Shown here in pieces: positions 35,203-48,167 of a DNA stretch of 64,000 nucleotides (positions within the stretch are counted from its first letter, which is position 1; every line of letters begins with the position of its first letter). A program made the position numbers and the translations under genes. The notes beneath the pieces were generated by a model. The model saw only the letters and a list, made by a program, of their open reading frames with translations, had not been told where the DNA came from and did no database searches. Origin of the DNA: Batrachochytrium dendrobatidis JAM81 (lineage: Eukaryota; Chytridiomycota; Chytridiomycetes; Rhizophydiales); NCBI RefSeq assembly GCF_000203795.2, contig NW_006281104.1:793476-857475 (forward strand), read 5' to 3'.

Positions 35203-35794
35203 ATTGGTAAATGACTTTCAAGATGGTTGCTTTGCAGCGAGTGCTCTAACAAATGTCAATGACAGTATGACAGTATAGTATATACAAGTATTAGTAATAG
35301 GAGCAATGCTAGCAGCAATAGGTCACCTTTCAGTCATTTGTTAAATCAAGATGAGTGGTGTGCAAGTAAGGAAAACTTTGACAATTTTTAAACTTACAGT
35401 CGTGTTCACGTAAAATGAAACATTGAATTGTTCAACAGTTGAATTTGCATTTCCTGTTAGAAACTGACTGTTATTGTATAATATAAATTATAGTTTGGGA
35501 CTGAAACTCTTTACTTTGTACAACTATTCACTACGATCATTCGATATTGAGTTCAATTGGTTTGACATTCTTGAACCGCTGTTCCAACTCATACGCTCGC
35601 GTTCTAGTTCAAGATTGCATCAACTGTTTTTATACTGATTGCCATGACACCAATCAACTAAGCAATTGAAAACAATGCTATCCAGTAGACTGTTTATTAT
35701 ATACTTTGACACATTTAGCGTTTCACTTTACGTGAATATGGCTGTAGATTGACTCGATACTCTAAAAACCCATTTTATTGTTACAATTGTATCT
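35203..35794. other. Spacer RPL33-RIO2
   Basis: Holds the RPL33 promoter side (35203-35393), MITE-like copy E (35394-35746) and about 48 bp before the RIO2 stop codon. No coding frame supported. Confidence 0.6.
35394..35746. mobile_element. MITE-like element copy E (inverted copy of D)
   Basis: Left end TTACAGTCGTGTTCACGTAA, right end CACTTTACGTGAATATGGCT then GTA. The interior from about 35423 to 35712 is the reverse complement of copy D with about 99% identity. E lacks a ~45 bp block next to one end (with TTGCAAAATGAATACAG) that D keeps, so E is a deletion derivative or D is the longer form. Confidence 0.8.
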
Positions 35795-37758
<1,964 letters not shown>

Positions 37759-37839
37759 GATGAATATATAATGGAGATTGCAAAATAAAATTATTGAAAG
37801 TTTAGGCAATTATTCTGACAAAAAAAGTGAAATCTATAT

Positions 37840-37845
37840 CACGTG
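37840..37845. promoter_or_regulatory. CACGTG box upstream of RIO2
   Basis: Palindromic CACGTG (in ATATCACGTGATAAG) 82 bp upstream of the RIO2 start codon. This is the E-box/Cbf1-type core; the other ribosome-biogenesis gene NOP14 has one at a similar distance. Confidence 0.45.
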
Positions 37846-37884
37846 ATAAGTCAATGCAAGAATAGTGAGCCATATATACGGAAT

Positions 37885-38208
37885 GCTATATATTCACGTA
37901 AAATAAAGACCAATAAACCAGTCTTGTGGAATGATTGATCAGTTTACTGGACAGCAGAGTTTTGCTGCAAGCAGCTGGACCCAATATCTGAATTGGAACG
38001 AGTGAATCTGGTGATTTACAATGTATGGTTATGCCAAGGACAATTTCAGCTCAACCATAGTTTGTATCATATGATGGGCTTTGTTTATCAGTGTCTATTC
38101 AAGTCAATTTCTAACAAGCGTAACGAATATCCGGCCATTGTTTATCTCAAAGCAATCGCTGCAAGATAAATACAAATGTTTCATTTTACATGAATACATC
38201 TGCAATAA
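37885..38208. mobile_element. MITE-like element copy F
   Basis: Left end TATATTCACGTAAAATAAAG, right end GCTGCAAGATAAATACA then TCATTTTACATGAATACATC and TGCAATAA. About 320 bp. The interior block ATAGTTTGTATCATATGATG is the inverse of one in copy K. The left end lacks the TTACAGC start, so the border is approximate. Confidence 0.6.
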
Positions 38209-38658
38209 TCTACAAGCCTCGACACTAAAACGAAAATCTCGTACAAGTACAAATGAGTGTACCAATAATTTGAAACAATGGGTTGCAGATAGCTGTGACA
38301 TGGATGAGATGGTAATAATGACAAGTATACAAAGCATCACGAGTCGGTTCTACATTGTAGCGGACGGTAATGAAGTTGATCAACATGTGTCAGAATTGAT
38401 AACGGTTATTTAAGCCGTAAACACGATTCATTCGGTCAATAAAAGACAGAATACTGGATTTCTATTGGTCAAGCATAGCCTCACTACAGAAAAAACTCCC
38501 TATACAGAGTCACGGGACTTGAGAATAAAAATTTGCTGAAAGCAAAAATACGCGAAGTTGCTGTATTTAGTAGAGCGCTGTGAATCGGCAATGAGAGGAG
38601 CAGCCAGCTGTCGCTAACTCGCGCCATTTCAATTTTGGATTCTTACTGCCTTTGCCAA

Positions 38659-41600
38659 ATGCCTAAAAACTATGGGCCATCCATACCAATGACTCCATTG
38701 CTTGTTCTCAAAAACAATAGGATTGATCTTGCTAAAGTACCGCCAAAGGTTCATCGCAACTTGTTCGAGTTTATCACTCTTACATGGCTGGATCCACTAT
38801 TTCGTCTAGGAGCCTCCAGGAGACTTGAGATTGATGTATGTATGCATAGCCTTTGAACGTCAATAGCTGGCTTTCTGTATCTAGAAATAGACGGCAATCC
38901 TCACGCTTATCGCAACTCCAAGTTTTCTCGGATGCATTCGAGAATGATTTCCAGTTTTTATTTCGTATTTTCATGAGTAGATGCTCACACTATGATTTGT
39001 TTAATAGGACATGCCAACCATAAACGATAATGATACTGGCGTTGCTTCTCTTTCCGTTCTCAAAGAGTTTTGGGAGAAATTTCGACTCCATATCGAAAAT
39101 CCATCCAAAACTCCAAAGCCCAGTCTAGTCGCTACGCTTGCAAAAACATTTTGGCCGCACGCTGTGGCCATTTTGTTGATGCGGAGTATTAATGTAGTCA
39201 TTGCTATTCAGCTACCATTACTTATTCCCCAGGTTATTACTCTATTAAATCCCAAAACAGCCAGCGCTGCTATTGCCAATGGAAAAGTACTAGTTCATAG
39301 TGTGTATGGTATGGCTGCGTTGATGTTTGGGATGCAGATCGCTGCTGCAATTTTACTTTATACATCTTATGCAAGTATCCTATGAATTTTATATTGAAAT
39401 GCATCGAGACTGGCAGATTTGTGGATCAAATTTGGCATTGGTTTGCTGACATTATACATCTGGCCTGATTATTCCAGTCGGTAGACTTGAATCTGTTTGT
39501 TCGCGTGCGAGCCATCACCGTTGGCGCAGTGTTTGAAAAGTCATTTCGAATGACACCAAAGTCATGGCAGGTACTAACATTCAACCAATGTCGCTGCACT
39601 CTTCAATAACTGCTTTCCATCATTGACCTATACTAAATGTCTTATTTGAAAATAGAAATTCAATGCGGGAATGGTCAACACACTCATAAATTCAGATGCA
39701 TCTCATCTTCAAACTTGTGTAGGCGATATAACTACACTAATCACTTCAATTGCACAAATTCTGTGTGCGCTATATTATTTATCATTTATCCTTAATAAGG
39801 CAGTCTGGGTTACTGTGGCAGGAATCCTATTTTTGTGGTGCTGCCAATTAGCTGCCATTCCGTTTGTTCAGCGTCAGTTTAGACTATATTTCCAGGCCGA
39901 CGATGGTAGAACGCGCATTCTTTCCGAATTCCTTTTTGGTAGGCACGCATTGTTGAACAGTAAATCTTGTAATCGTGCATACCACTATAGATGTCAAGAC
40001 CTTGGCTTTAATCCGTTTGATTTTAGGGCGAAAAATGATCAAAATTCAAGCAACCGAGGAATATTACACTGAAGCAATCAAGAAACAGCGAAGGAAGCAG
40101 TTGAATACATTGTCAGTGTTCAATGCTCTTGGGTTGTATGGCTTTTCAATCAATGCGCTTCAGCAAAACATCGTGGCTCCAATCACTATAATGGTGTTTA
40201 TTGCTGTATACAACGATCTGACTGCCTCGAACATATTCACAGTGCTTGGCCTGTTTGCGGCTCTAAAAACTCCTATTGGATCAATCGCTGTTGCGATCAC
40301 GTAAGTGACACTTTTACTTTTTATACAAAGTTAGGAATCTGTGAACCATTATTTCAAATTTACGATTGATCATGATTTTTTTGACTTGTCATTTCACAGA
40401 TCTCTCATGCAATCAATCGTATCATATAAGCGTATGCTGGCATTCCTTACTGCAGACGAGATAAATCCGTCTGAGCGAATCACACATGTAGTTGATGACA
40501 ATTCTCCAACTAAAAATAGTATTGTGCTTGAAAATGCGACATTTATGTGGGATGAGCCTAAACAGCATCACATATACAATGCAACATCTGCAAGTTCCCA
40601 TAAATTTAACACGCCAAAATTCATAGATATATTCCCACTCTCAACTAATCCGTCCATTACAAAAAAAAGTCCGTTTTTTTTGGATTCCCTTTCACTTGTC
40701 ATTCCCAAAGGAAAGCTTGTAGCTGTTGTAGGCACAATTGGTGGAGGCAGATCATCATTTTTCTCTGCACTAATCGGTAGCATGCGAAAAACTAGCGGTA
40801 GTGCAACAATCCACGGTAAAATTGCTTACTGTTCACAAGATCCATGGTTGATGCGAGGAACGATTGAAGAAAATATTTTGTTTCGCAAAGAAGAGTCCAA
40901 ACCCAATCTTGCCACTGCCATTTCTGCCTCTTTTTTGAGTCGAGACTTGGAGACCATGCCACACGGATTAGGTACACTTGTTGGCGAAATGGGAGTCAAT
41001 CTTTCTGCTGGCCAGCGTGCCAGAGTTGGATTGGCTCGTGCCGTCGCTCACGACGCCGATGTGTATTTGTTTGACGAACTTTGCAGTGGTTTGGACACAC
41101 ACATGAGCAAGCAAATTTTTGAAGAAACAATATGTGGTTTGTTGAAGGGCAAAACGATCGTAATGGCTCCACACAAACTCTACATGCTTCCAAAATTCGA
41201 TATGATTGTTGTTTTGGACGGTGGGCGAATTGTTGAGACAGGAACGTTCAAAAACTTGATGATGAACCCGGATGGGTATCTCCCGGATATCATGAAAACC
41301 CACCGAGTTAACCCAGATTCGGAAAATTTTGACGAGGAAAATGCCAGCAACGTTGATTCTTTCACCACCAATACTGTTGTGATGGAATCCATAACTGATT
41401 ACGAAGTCGAGCTTCAAGAGCCAGAGGATCGACGAGTTGGACCTGTTAAACGTCGCACTGTTTGGTCATACTTTTCAGCTGCTGGTAACTCGTTTTTGGT
41501 GATCTTAATTTCAACGCAAGTATTATTTATTGCCACAGCAGTGTTTACGAGACTGCTGCTAGTTTTTTGGACGGATCAAGCCTGGAATGTTACTTTTGAT

Positions 41601-43430
41601 GTCTATATGAAGATGTATGCCGTGCTTAGTGTTGTTTCTGTTATTCTCACAAGTAAGTGGTATTATATTATCAAGAATTGCTATTTATGATGGCAACATC
41701 TGATCTTGGCTTTTAAAAACTAACTTGCGTATTTGTTGTAATCTCAGTTTCCACGTTATGTGCGTTGTTTCGTGGAGGATTTGTTATATCATCTGTGTCG
41801 CACGACCATGCTCTTGAAGGTGTGATGCGAGCTCCTATACATTACTACGACGACCAACCTCTTGGTCGTGTCATGAACAGACTGTCAAACGATGTTCATG
41901 TATTTGATTTGGAAATGATACCTATATTTATTGCGGTTATGGTGTATGCTTCGTCGGCTGTTTCAGCCTTTATCATGCTCCTGTATACCTCACCCTATAT
42001 GCTAAGTATGTTTATTTTGTCAAATAATCCTTGTCAAATTACCAAAACTTTGATGCACCTGTAAAACAATCAACTCTTGATTTACCAGGATATGAAACTA
42101 ATTTGCCAGCATGTATACAATATTTTTAGTCGAGTTTGTCTTTGTTTTTGCCGCTGCATTTTTAATATTCCAGTACTATCGCCAAACCAACCGTGAAGTA
42201 AAACGAATTGGATCAATTCTACGATCGCGCCTTGTATCGCATGTTCTAGAGGCCATTAATGGTATTCCCACCGTGCATGCATACGGTGTGCTACTTCCTG
42301 TTCTTGGAGTACAGAGATTTAGAACGGACAAAGGAAACTCTGCCATGTTTCTTTTTGCAAGCTCACAGTACTGGCTTGGTCTGCGCTTATCCTTGGTCAC
42401 AGCGACAATTATCTTTGTTGTTGTTTTGTTATCTGCGGCAGGAGCAGTTTCTTCCACTGTTGTTGGTTTGGGAATTGTTGCGGCATTGCGGTTGGCAGAT
42501 TTATCAAACGGCCTTTTGCTCATACTTGGAAACTTTGAAGCCATTTTTAATTCTGTCGAAAGATTAAACTTTTATGCGGAAGAGCTGCCATCTGAAGCAC
42601 CTCCGACGCTTCCTACTGATCCAAAAGACAAGCTGTGGCTACATGCTGGTGCGATTCAAATCAAAAACCTTGATGTGTGCTACGATAACCAGCCGCTCCA
42701 CCCAGTGATAAAAAACCTGTCATTGTCCATCTTGCCAGGTGAAAAGATTGGGATAGTAGGACACACAGGATCAGGAAAGTCTACTCTTATTTCAGCACTA
42801 TTTCGACTTGTTGAGCCATCCAGGGGTACGATTACGATTGATGGTTATGATATATCTAAATTGGGCCTCAAGACACTCCGATCGAACATTCAAGTCATAC
42901 CGCGAATGCCTGTGCTACAAACCGAGTCACTTCGATTTAATCTTGATCCAAATAGCCAATACACGGACGATCAAATCTGGTCGGCACTGAACACTGTTGG
43001 ATTAAAAGAGTATGTATCCACTCTAAGTGATAAACTCGATGCCAGTGTCACGGACAACTTTAATATTCTTTCAGTTGGACATCGACAGCTTGTATGTCTT
43101 TGCAAGGCAATTCTAGCACAACCCAAGATTCTAGTAATGGAAGAAACATCGGCAGCAGTGCAGGCGGACGTGGAAGAATGCATTCAGCAAACAGTCACTG
43201 AAAAGCTTAGTGAATCTACAGTGATTCAAGTATCGCACCGACTTAATAACATTGCAAGAGTCGATCGTGTAGTTGTTTTGGAAAACGGGAGAGTGATTGA
43301 GGCCGACTCTCCATGGCTGCTGATTGAAAAAAGGGAGTCTGCATTTAGCAGGTTGGTTGCAGCAACAGGCACATTGAATGCTGCTACAATCACTAACTTG
43401 GCAAAAGCGCATTACTACAGAAACTCATAG
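38659..43430 (+). CDS. ABC transporter, ABCC (MRP) subfamily, degenerate ATPase motifs
   Basis: About 1,345 residues: 38659-38835, 39008-39374, [39409-39440 tentative], 39478-39570, 39656-39938, 40027-40300, 40400-41652, 41748-42005, 42130-43430. Layout is TMD1-NBD1-TMD2-NBD2 without TMD0, as in short MRPs that export conjugated organic anions. The N terminus has LTWLDPLFRLGASRRLEID, typical of fungal ABCC. NBD1: Walker A GTIGGGRSS has Arg for the ATP-binding Lys; Q-loop SQDPW; signature NLSAGQRARVGLARA; Walker B YLFDE; His switch PHK. NBD2: Walker A GHTGSGKST is intact, but the Q-loop reads IPRMP (Gln to Arg), the signature LSVGH (Gln to His), and Walker B VMEET (Asp to Glu). The join near 39375-39477 is uncertain: the frame closes only with a 32 bp exon after a 34 bp intron. 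Confidence 0.85.
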
Positions 43431-43863
43431 TGAACCTCATACTTTACGGCTGGTAACAAAAGGAATGAAATGAATAAAATAAAATGAAAGAATATTAGTA
43501 ACCATCATCAATGTGTATCATGTGGTTGGGCGGTATTTGGATAATATTCGAGACCTTTTAAACAATAACATGCAGCATTCTCAAACGATCATCTTATTCT
43601 AGACAAGATTACATTGTTAAATCCTTCTGAAATTAGTCTATTTGGAATGGTTTCGTGCATCGAGTCATTTCAGACACCAAAAAAGAACTTGAAGTTTCAA
43701 TACAAAAAGTAATCAATTTCCAATAACGAATCTTCAAGTGTTTTCCAAGAATGTTATTTTACGTGAATACGCCTGTAAATCTCTTCATTTTAGTCGTGAA
43801 ATCAAACCGTGATTCGCATACTTTCAAGGATTTCAAAGTTGTCTAAAAATACTACAAATCTTG
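43431..43863. other. Spacer ABC transporter-NPL4
   Basis: 433 bp without a coding frame. It holds the transporter 3' end, a lone right end of the MITE-like family at 43756-43778 and the NPL4 promoter. Confidence 0.55.
43756..43778. repeat. Solo right terminal repeat (copy J)
   Basis: ATTTTACGTGAATACGCCTG plus TAA matches the family consensus. No left partner was found upstream; the end of the transporter gene lies about 320 bp away. It sits about 85 bp before the NPL4 start codon. Confidence 0.5.
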
Positions 43864-46515
43864 ATGGTATATAGACTGCATTGCTATTTCTGCTATTGAA
43901 ATATACTGACATTCATGTAGCTTCTTCGAATCAGATCGCCTGATGGTCAGGCCCGTTTAACCCTGAAACCTACTACTGACTTACATACATTCTGGTTGCA
44001 GGTACATTAAATGATTAGGCATTTACTGACTAGTAAAGCATACATGCATAGTGTACTATAATGTCATGAATAGCAACTGATAACTTTGTAAATGCCTATG
44101 GTTGCGTTGCCTGAATCAACCCTGTACATCCTGTGAAATCTTGCGTGATATCCTTACTATGAACATCAGATTATGCAAGCCATGAAGTTGGATTCTACTA
44201 GAACATTCGATTTGGCTTTGGATCCCAAAGGAGAGCAACGAGTACAAGCTCAACCAACCCATACCATTGAGCAACTTGGTCTAAAGTAGGCGCTAAATCT
44301 TGATTCTAATGGAATGTTGCAATTTATCATGTTGTACAGTTGAACCATATCACTTTGCTAATACAAGTTCAAGACATGGAGATTTGCTATTTATCATCTA
44401 CCACAATGATGGATCTAAAAATTCTACTTCTAATGTTTCTACTCACGGCCAGACTCAATCATCAAAGGCCAGTTCAGCGCTGTTGATCAAGCAAGATCCC
44501 GTTGATGAATATCTGCAGAAACAGCCAGGAACCATCAAGCGAGAACGGGATACTCGATTGTATGCCATTTATTTTTTAGACTATCGGCATCTTGCTATCT
44601 AGTGTTAAATTTTTGTAGTCATCTTGAACTCTGTATTAACCAACTTATGGATATTCTCCCAACACATACTTATTTTAATATATAGCTGCAAACATGGAAG
44701 CTCTGGAATGTGTGAATACTGCCTTCCTCTGCAACCATACGATGCAAAATATTTAGAAGAGAATAAGATCAAGCACATGGCATTTCATGCGTATTTGCGC
44801 CAACTAATGGAGCAGGCCAAAACAACTCCCATCACTAGTTCTCATTTTGTTCCTCCCCTTGATAATCTAGATTTTAAAGTTGCCAATCCTTGTCCTAGTA
44901 AATCTCATGGTCAATATCCTATTGGTATTTGCACAAAATGCCAGCCATCTGCCATTACGCTACAAAGCCAGGTAATTGATTTTCTATGAATCTATCTTAT
45001 TTTATTTGTACACGATCAATGGTTGATTGTTATTGACTTTGGTTTGATTGTAGAATTTTCGTATGGTAGACCACATTGAATTTGAATCTCCTGCTATTAT
45101 TGATAATTTCTTGCAATTTTGGCGTTCCAGTGGTGCGCAACGTGTGGGAATTCTTTACGGCAAGTATGAACCCTATGCCGAAGTTCCGCTTGGAGTAAAA
45201 GCAGTCGTGTCAGCCATATACGAACCATTACAGGAAGACAGTCATGATACGATTCAATTAGCAGTAACTTCCTCTCATTCAATACTGAATAATGCTACAT
45301 CTGCCACGGTGGATGCTGTTGCTACCTCACTGGGTCTTGTTCGTGTAGGTATTATCTACACAGATTTGACAGACGATGGTTCTGGCAATGGCACGGTAGT
45401 ATGCAAGCGACACGCAGATTCTTATTTTTTGTCCTCGGCCGAAATTGTCTTTGCCGGTGTAAACCAGGAACAGCATCCTATGGTTACGCCATACAGTGCA
45501 TTGCACACATTTGGCAGTCGGTTTGTAACTTGCGTTATTAGTGGTATGTTGTTTTTTCAATCTGTGTAGACTTTTAAAATATCTATTCTAAACCGAGTTT
45601 TATTTATTAGGCAATAGTGAAGGTGGCATTGATATTTTTTCGTATCAAGTGTCAAATATGTGTGCGGCTATGGTTCGTGATAATATTATTGAAGCATCTG
45701 TTGAGCCTTCGTTGATGCGTGTCGCCGAATCAACCGATAAGCAGTACGTGCCAGAAGTATTCTATAAGTTTAAAAACGAGTATAACATTATGGTGAAGAA
45801 TGCTGCAAAACCAACATTTCCAGTCGAGTATCTGCTGGTGACTGTATGTATTTTAATCTTTACATGCGACATATTTGATAATGCACTCTTTTTAAAATTG
45901 TCTACTATATATCCTTGCAATCACTAATACAACGTGTTGATTTAATATCAACTTTTTATATACTAATATAGGTTACACACGGATTCCCATCCACTCCCAG
46001 TCCGACATTTACAAACACAAAGGCATTCCCGATAGAGAATCGTGTGGAAATGGGTAGCGCGCAGGATATGCACGCTCTCAAACAGCATCTGACATTTACA
46101 GAAAATCATTTACTAGATCTTCTTTCCGACTTTCATGTTCTGCTATTTATCAAAGAATCTAGTATTTTGGATCAGGTGAAAATTTATCTGCTTGCATTTT
46201 TGATTTGAACTATTGTATCGAGTAGTTAGTCTAACCTTTTTTCATACACATGACATTTTGATTGTCTAGACTGATTTTGATCTATTGGTTGACGGTGTTC
46301 GAACACGATCTGAACCCTTGATATCCGAGCTGTCTAGCCGATCTTCATGGCAAACACTATTGATGATTTTGCAAGAAACGGCCACACATGCACCGACAGC
46401 CAGCAAGAGCAATACTTCAGCAGTCCCTGCAGCTCCCAAATCATGCCAGTACTGCACGTTTGTGAATCAAGCTGGTGTAGATTCATGTGAGATGTGTGGA
46501 CTTCCGCTTGATTAA
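43864..46515 (+). CDS. NPL4: NPL4, ubiquitin-binding cofactor of Cdc48/p97
   Basis: Nine exons, 614 residues (human 608): 43864-43866 (ATG only), 43921-44001, 44170-44285, 44374-44559, 44686-44971, 45054-45543, 45611-45843, 45972-46175, 46270-46515. Npl4 with Ufd1 recruits ubiquitylated substrates to Cdc48 for ER-associated degradation. Order: N-terminal ubiquitin-like fold (LLRIRSPDGQARLTL, TIEQLGLKHGDLLFI); zf-NPL4 with CKHGSSGMCEYC; the inactive MPN domain (VDHIEFESPAIIDNFLQFWR, GILYGKYEPY, FGSRFVT); and a C-terminal NZF finger CQYCTFVNQAGVDSCEMCG whose Thr-Phe pair binds ubiquitin and which yeast Npl4 lacks. The start is inferred: exon 2 begins in the conserved Leu-Leu-Arg and the only fitting Met is an ATG directly followed by a GTATAT donor 54 bp upstream. 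Confidence 0.93.
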
Positions 46516-46777
46516 TAGGGTTTGTGTAATATGCTGCTTTTATTTTAACTGGCAGATTTAAAAAACGTACTGAATGGCCAATAAAAAGCGCAATTGGCGA
46601 ATGCCATCAATATTGTTTACATTGGATATGAACCTCAAAGTATTATGCTTGATGATGTGTTGGCTGTGGATACTTTTGACGGCAATGTTCCTTCATTCAG
46701 ATAATTGTAGCAACTATAACGTATCAAATATTTAAATTAGATGGCAGTTTAGCATTTGGAATCATTGCCACTATGCA

Positions 46778-47667
46778 TTACCATACCTCTGAAATGGCCT
46801 TGAGAACCAGTTTAATATGTGCACGAATTTCCGATGCCCTATTTGTCCACTTTTCTGTTTGTCTAGATAAATCCCAATCGTTTTTGATTGCATTCAATTC
46901 AGAAATAGCTTTTGGAAACAGCTTTTACAATAAACACAATGTAACTCTACCCTTCTAGTGTTTTTTCTTTTTTTTCTAGAAACTTGATGGCATCATCAAG
47001 TGGCATCTCAACAAAAATGTTTGATCCGACATTTAAAATAATCTTGCTAGTATCTGGTCTAGAAAATAAAAGGATGCATAAAATATCAAAATAAGCTGCT
47101 ACGAGTATTTCAATTACTGGATGTCAGCATTTTAAAACTCACATTCGAGCTTTCATGAAGAAATCGCATCCAACATCCATCATGGTCTTCATTTCTCCCT
47201 GAGACTGCTTCTGGATTACATGGATCTGATTTCGCAACTGAAGGCTAGTTATACAAAAAAGAATGAAAGCAAAAGCCAGGTTTAAACTATATATTTCAAT
47301 AGATCCTATCATGAATCAAGACAAGATTTCAAATGGTTGACACCAACAGAGCGACTTACAGTTGTGCAATTTGTTCATAGAGCTTGTCTCGCTCTTCCAA
47401 TACTTTTTCTAAATCTTTTCGGAGTCGATCATTTACAAATGATTCATACTTGCGGATTTGTGGCTGTTGAACATATACAAGTATTGCATCAGTGGGTGTA
47501 CGGAATATGTAAGGATTAGAACTTGGTTCTAACTTGTATGCATGGATGCTTTCAAATGGTAATAAACGAATACCAAAACAAACAATCCTGTAGAAACATT
47601 GCTGCTAGATGCATAATACATAAGAATAGTTGTAGTTTCTTACATTGATAAATAATGGTTCTGACAT
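46778..47667 (-). CDS. UXT: UXT-like prefoldin-alpha family protein
   Basis: Exons 47667-47644, 47463-47360, 47244-47143, 47058-about 46951, then a last exon ending at 46778. UXT is a small prefoldin-like chaperone subunit (R2TP/prefoldin-like complex and transcription co-factor). Evidence: helix 1 IRKYESFVNDRLRKDLEKVL and ERDKLYEQIAQLLQLRNQI; the beta hairpins DVGCDFFMKARIPDTSKI and LNVGSNIFVEMPLDDAIKFL; and a distal helix ELNAIKNDWDLSRQTEKW with EIRAHIKLVLKAI. The first exon (MSEPLFIN) was found by a matching GTAAGA donor in phase 0. The last join does not close: after KTLEGG the donor is phase 2, while both acceptors next to the final helix need phase 0 or 1. Either a one-base lesion or sequencing error exists, or the protein ends early at 46947. 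Confidence 0.8.
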
Positions 47668-47704
47668 TGTTGATTGTATTGAAATAAAGTTTTTTAGAGA
47701 ATCT

Positions 47705-48153
47705 TTGCATCGTATTCACGGAAATAAAACTCGACTTTTCTATACTTTGGAATAACAAGGTTTGAGTATTTGTTATACTTGCTAGGAATTGACTTGAATA
47801 AACGTTTTCAATCAACACAACATCCGTCGTATGAAGCTGTTCTCAGACTCTACAAATTTTTGTAAAATACTATATATGCTCGCGATCTAGTTCAACAGTC
47901 TTGGGAATGCAACTCTACATGTCAATCACTCAATATTTGGTGTTTAAGAGAGTTTAGAGATTGAACAAGTGTGAGATTTACTAAACTGTAATGTGAGCAT
48001 TCATTCAGTTATACAAATCTGAGCACAAAGAAAGACAAATACATTTTGACGAGACTAATTCACAATATTGTCACTAAATCAACCAATTATTTCATGAAAC
48101 TGTCGAGTATTTCAACATCTTTATTTGTTCTATTTTACGTGAATACAGCTTGA
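47705..48153. mobile_element. MITE-like element copy G
   Basis: Left end CGTATTCACGGAAATAAAAC, right end CTATTTTACGTGAATACAGC then TTGA, about 450 bp. It fills nearly the whole 500 bp between the divergent UXT and acyl-CoA dehydrogenase start codons, ending 14 bp before the latter. Ends are somewhat degenerate, so an older copy. Confidence 0.6.
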
Positions 48154-48167
48154 TATCCTGACCAGCA

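Larger units (their letters stand above)
37759..38658. other. Divergent spacer RIO2/ABC transporter
   Basis: Contains the RIO2 promoter with CACGTG, MITE-like copy F and about 450 bp before the transporter start. A 110-codon frame at 38081-38413 overlaps the element and shows no similarity; I do not call it. Confidence 0.55.

Noticed and set aside
38081..38413. 110-codon plus-strand frame upstream of the ABC transporter
   Set aside because: It overlaps the repeat element F and shows no family resemblance.
38840..39000. An extra exon in the ABC transporter (frame reading QSSRLSQLQVFSDAFENDF)
   Set aside because: It looks protein-like but no donor or acceptor fits its phase, whereas one intron from 38836 to 39007 joins the flanking exons in frame with a good ABCC sequence.
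44300..44602. Independent 100-codon gene inside NPL4
   Set aside because: Its first part is intron; the HGDLLFIIYHND segment belongs to NPL4 exon 4.
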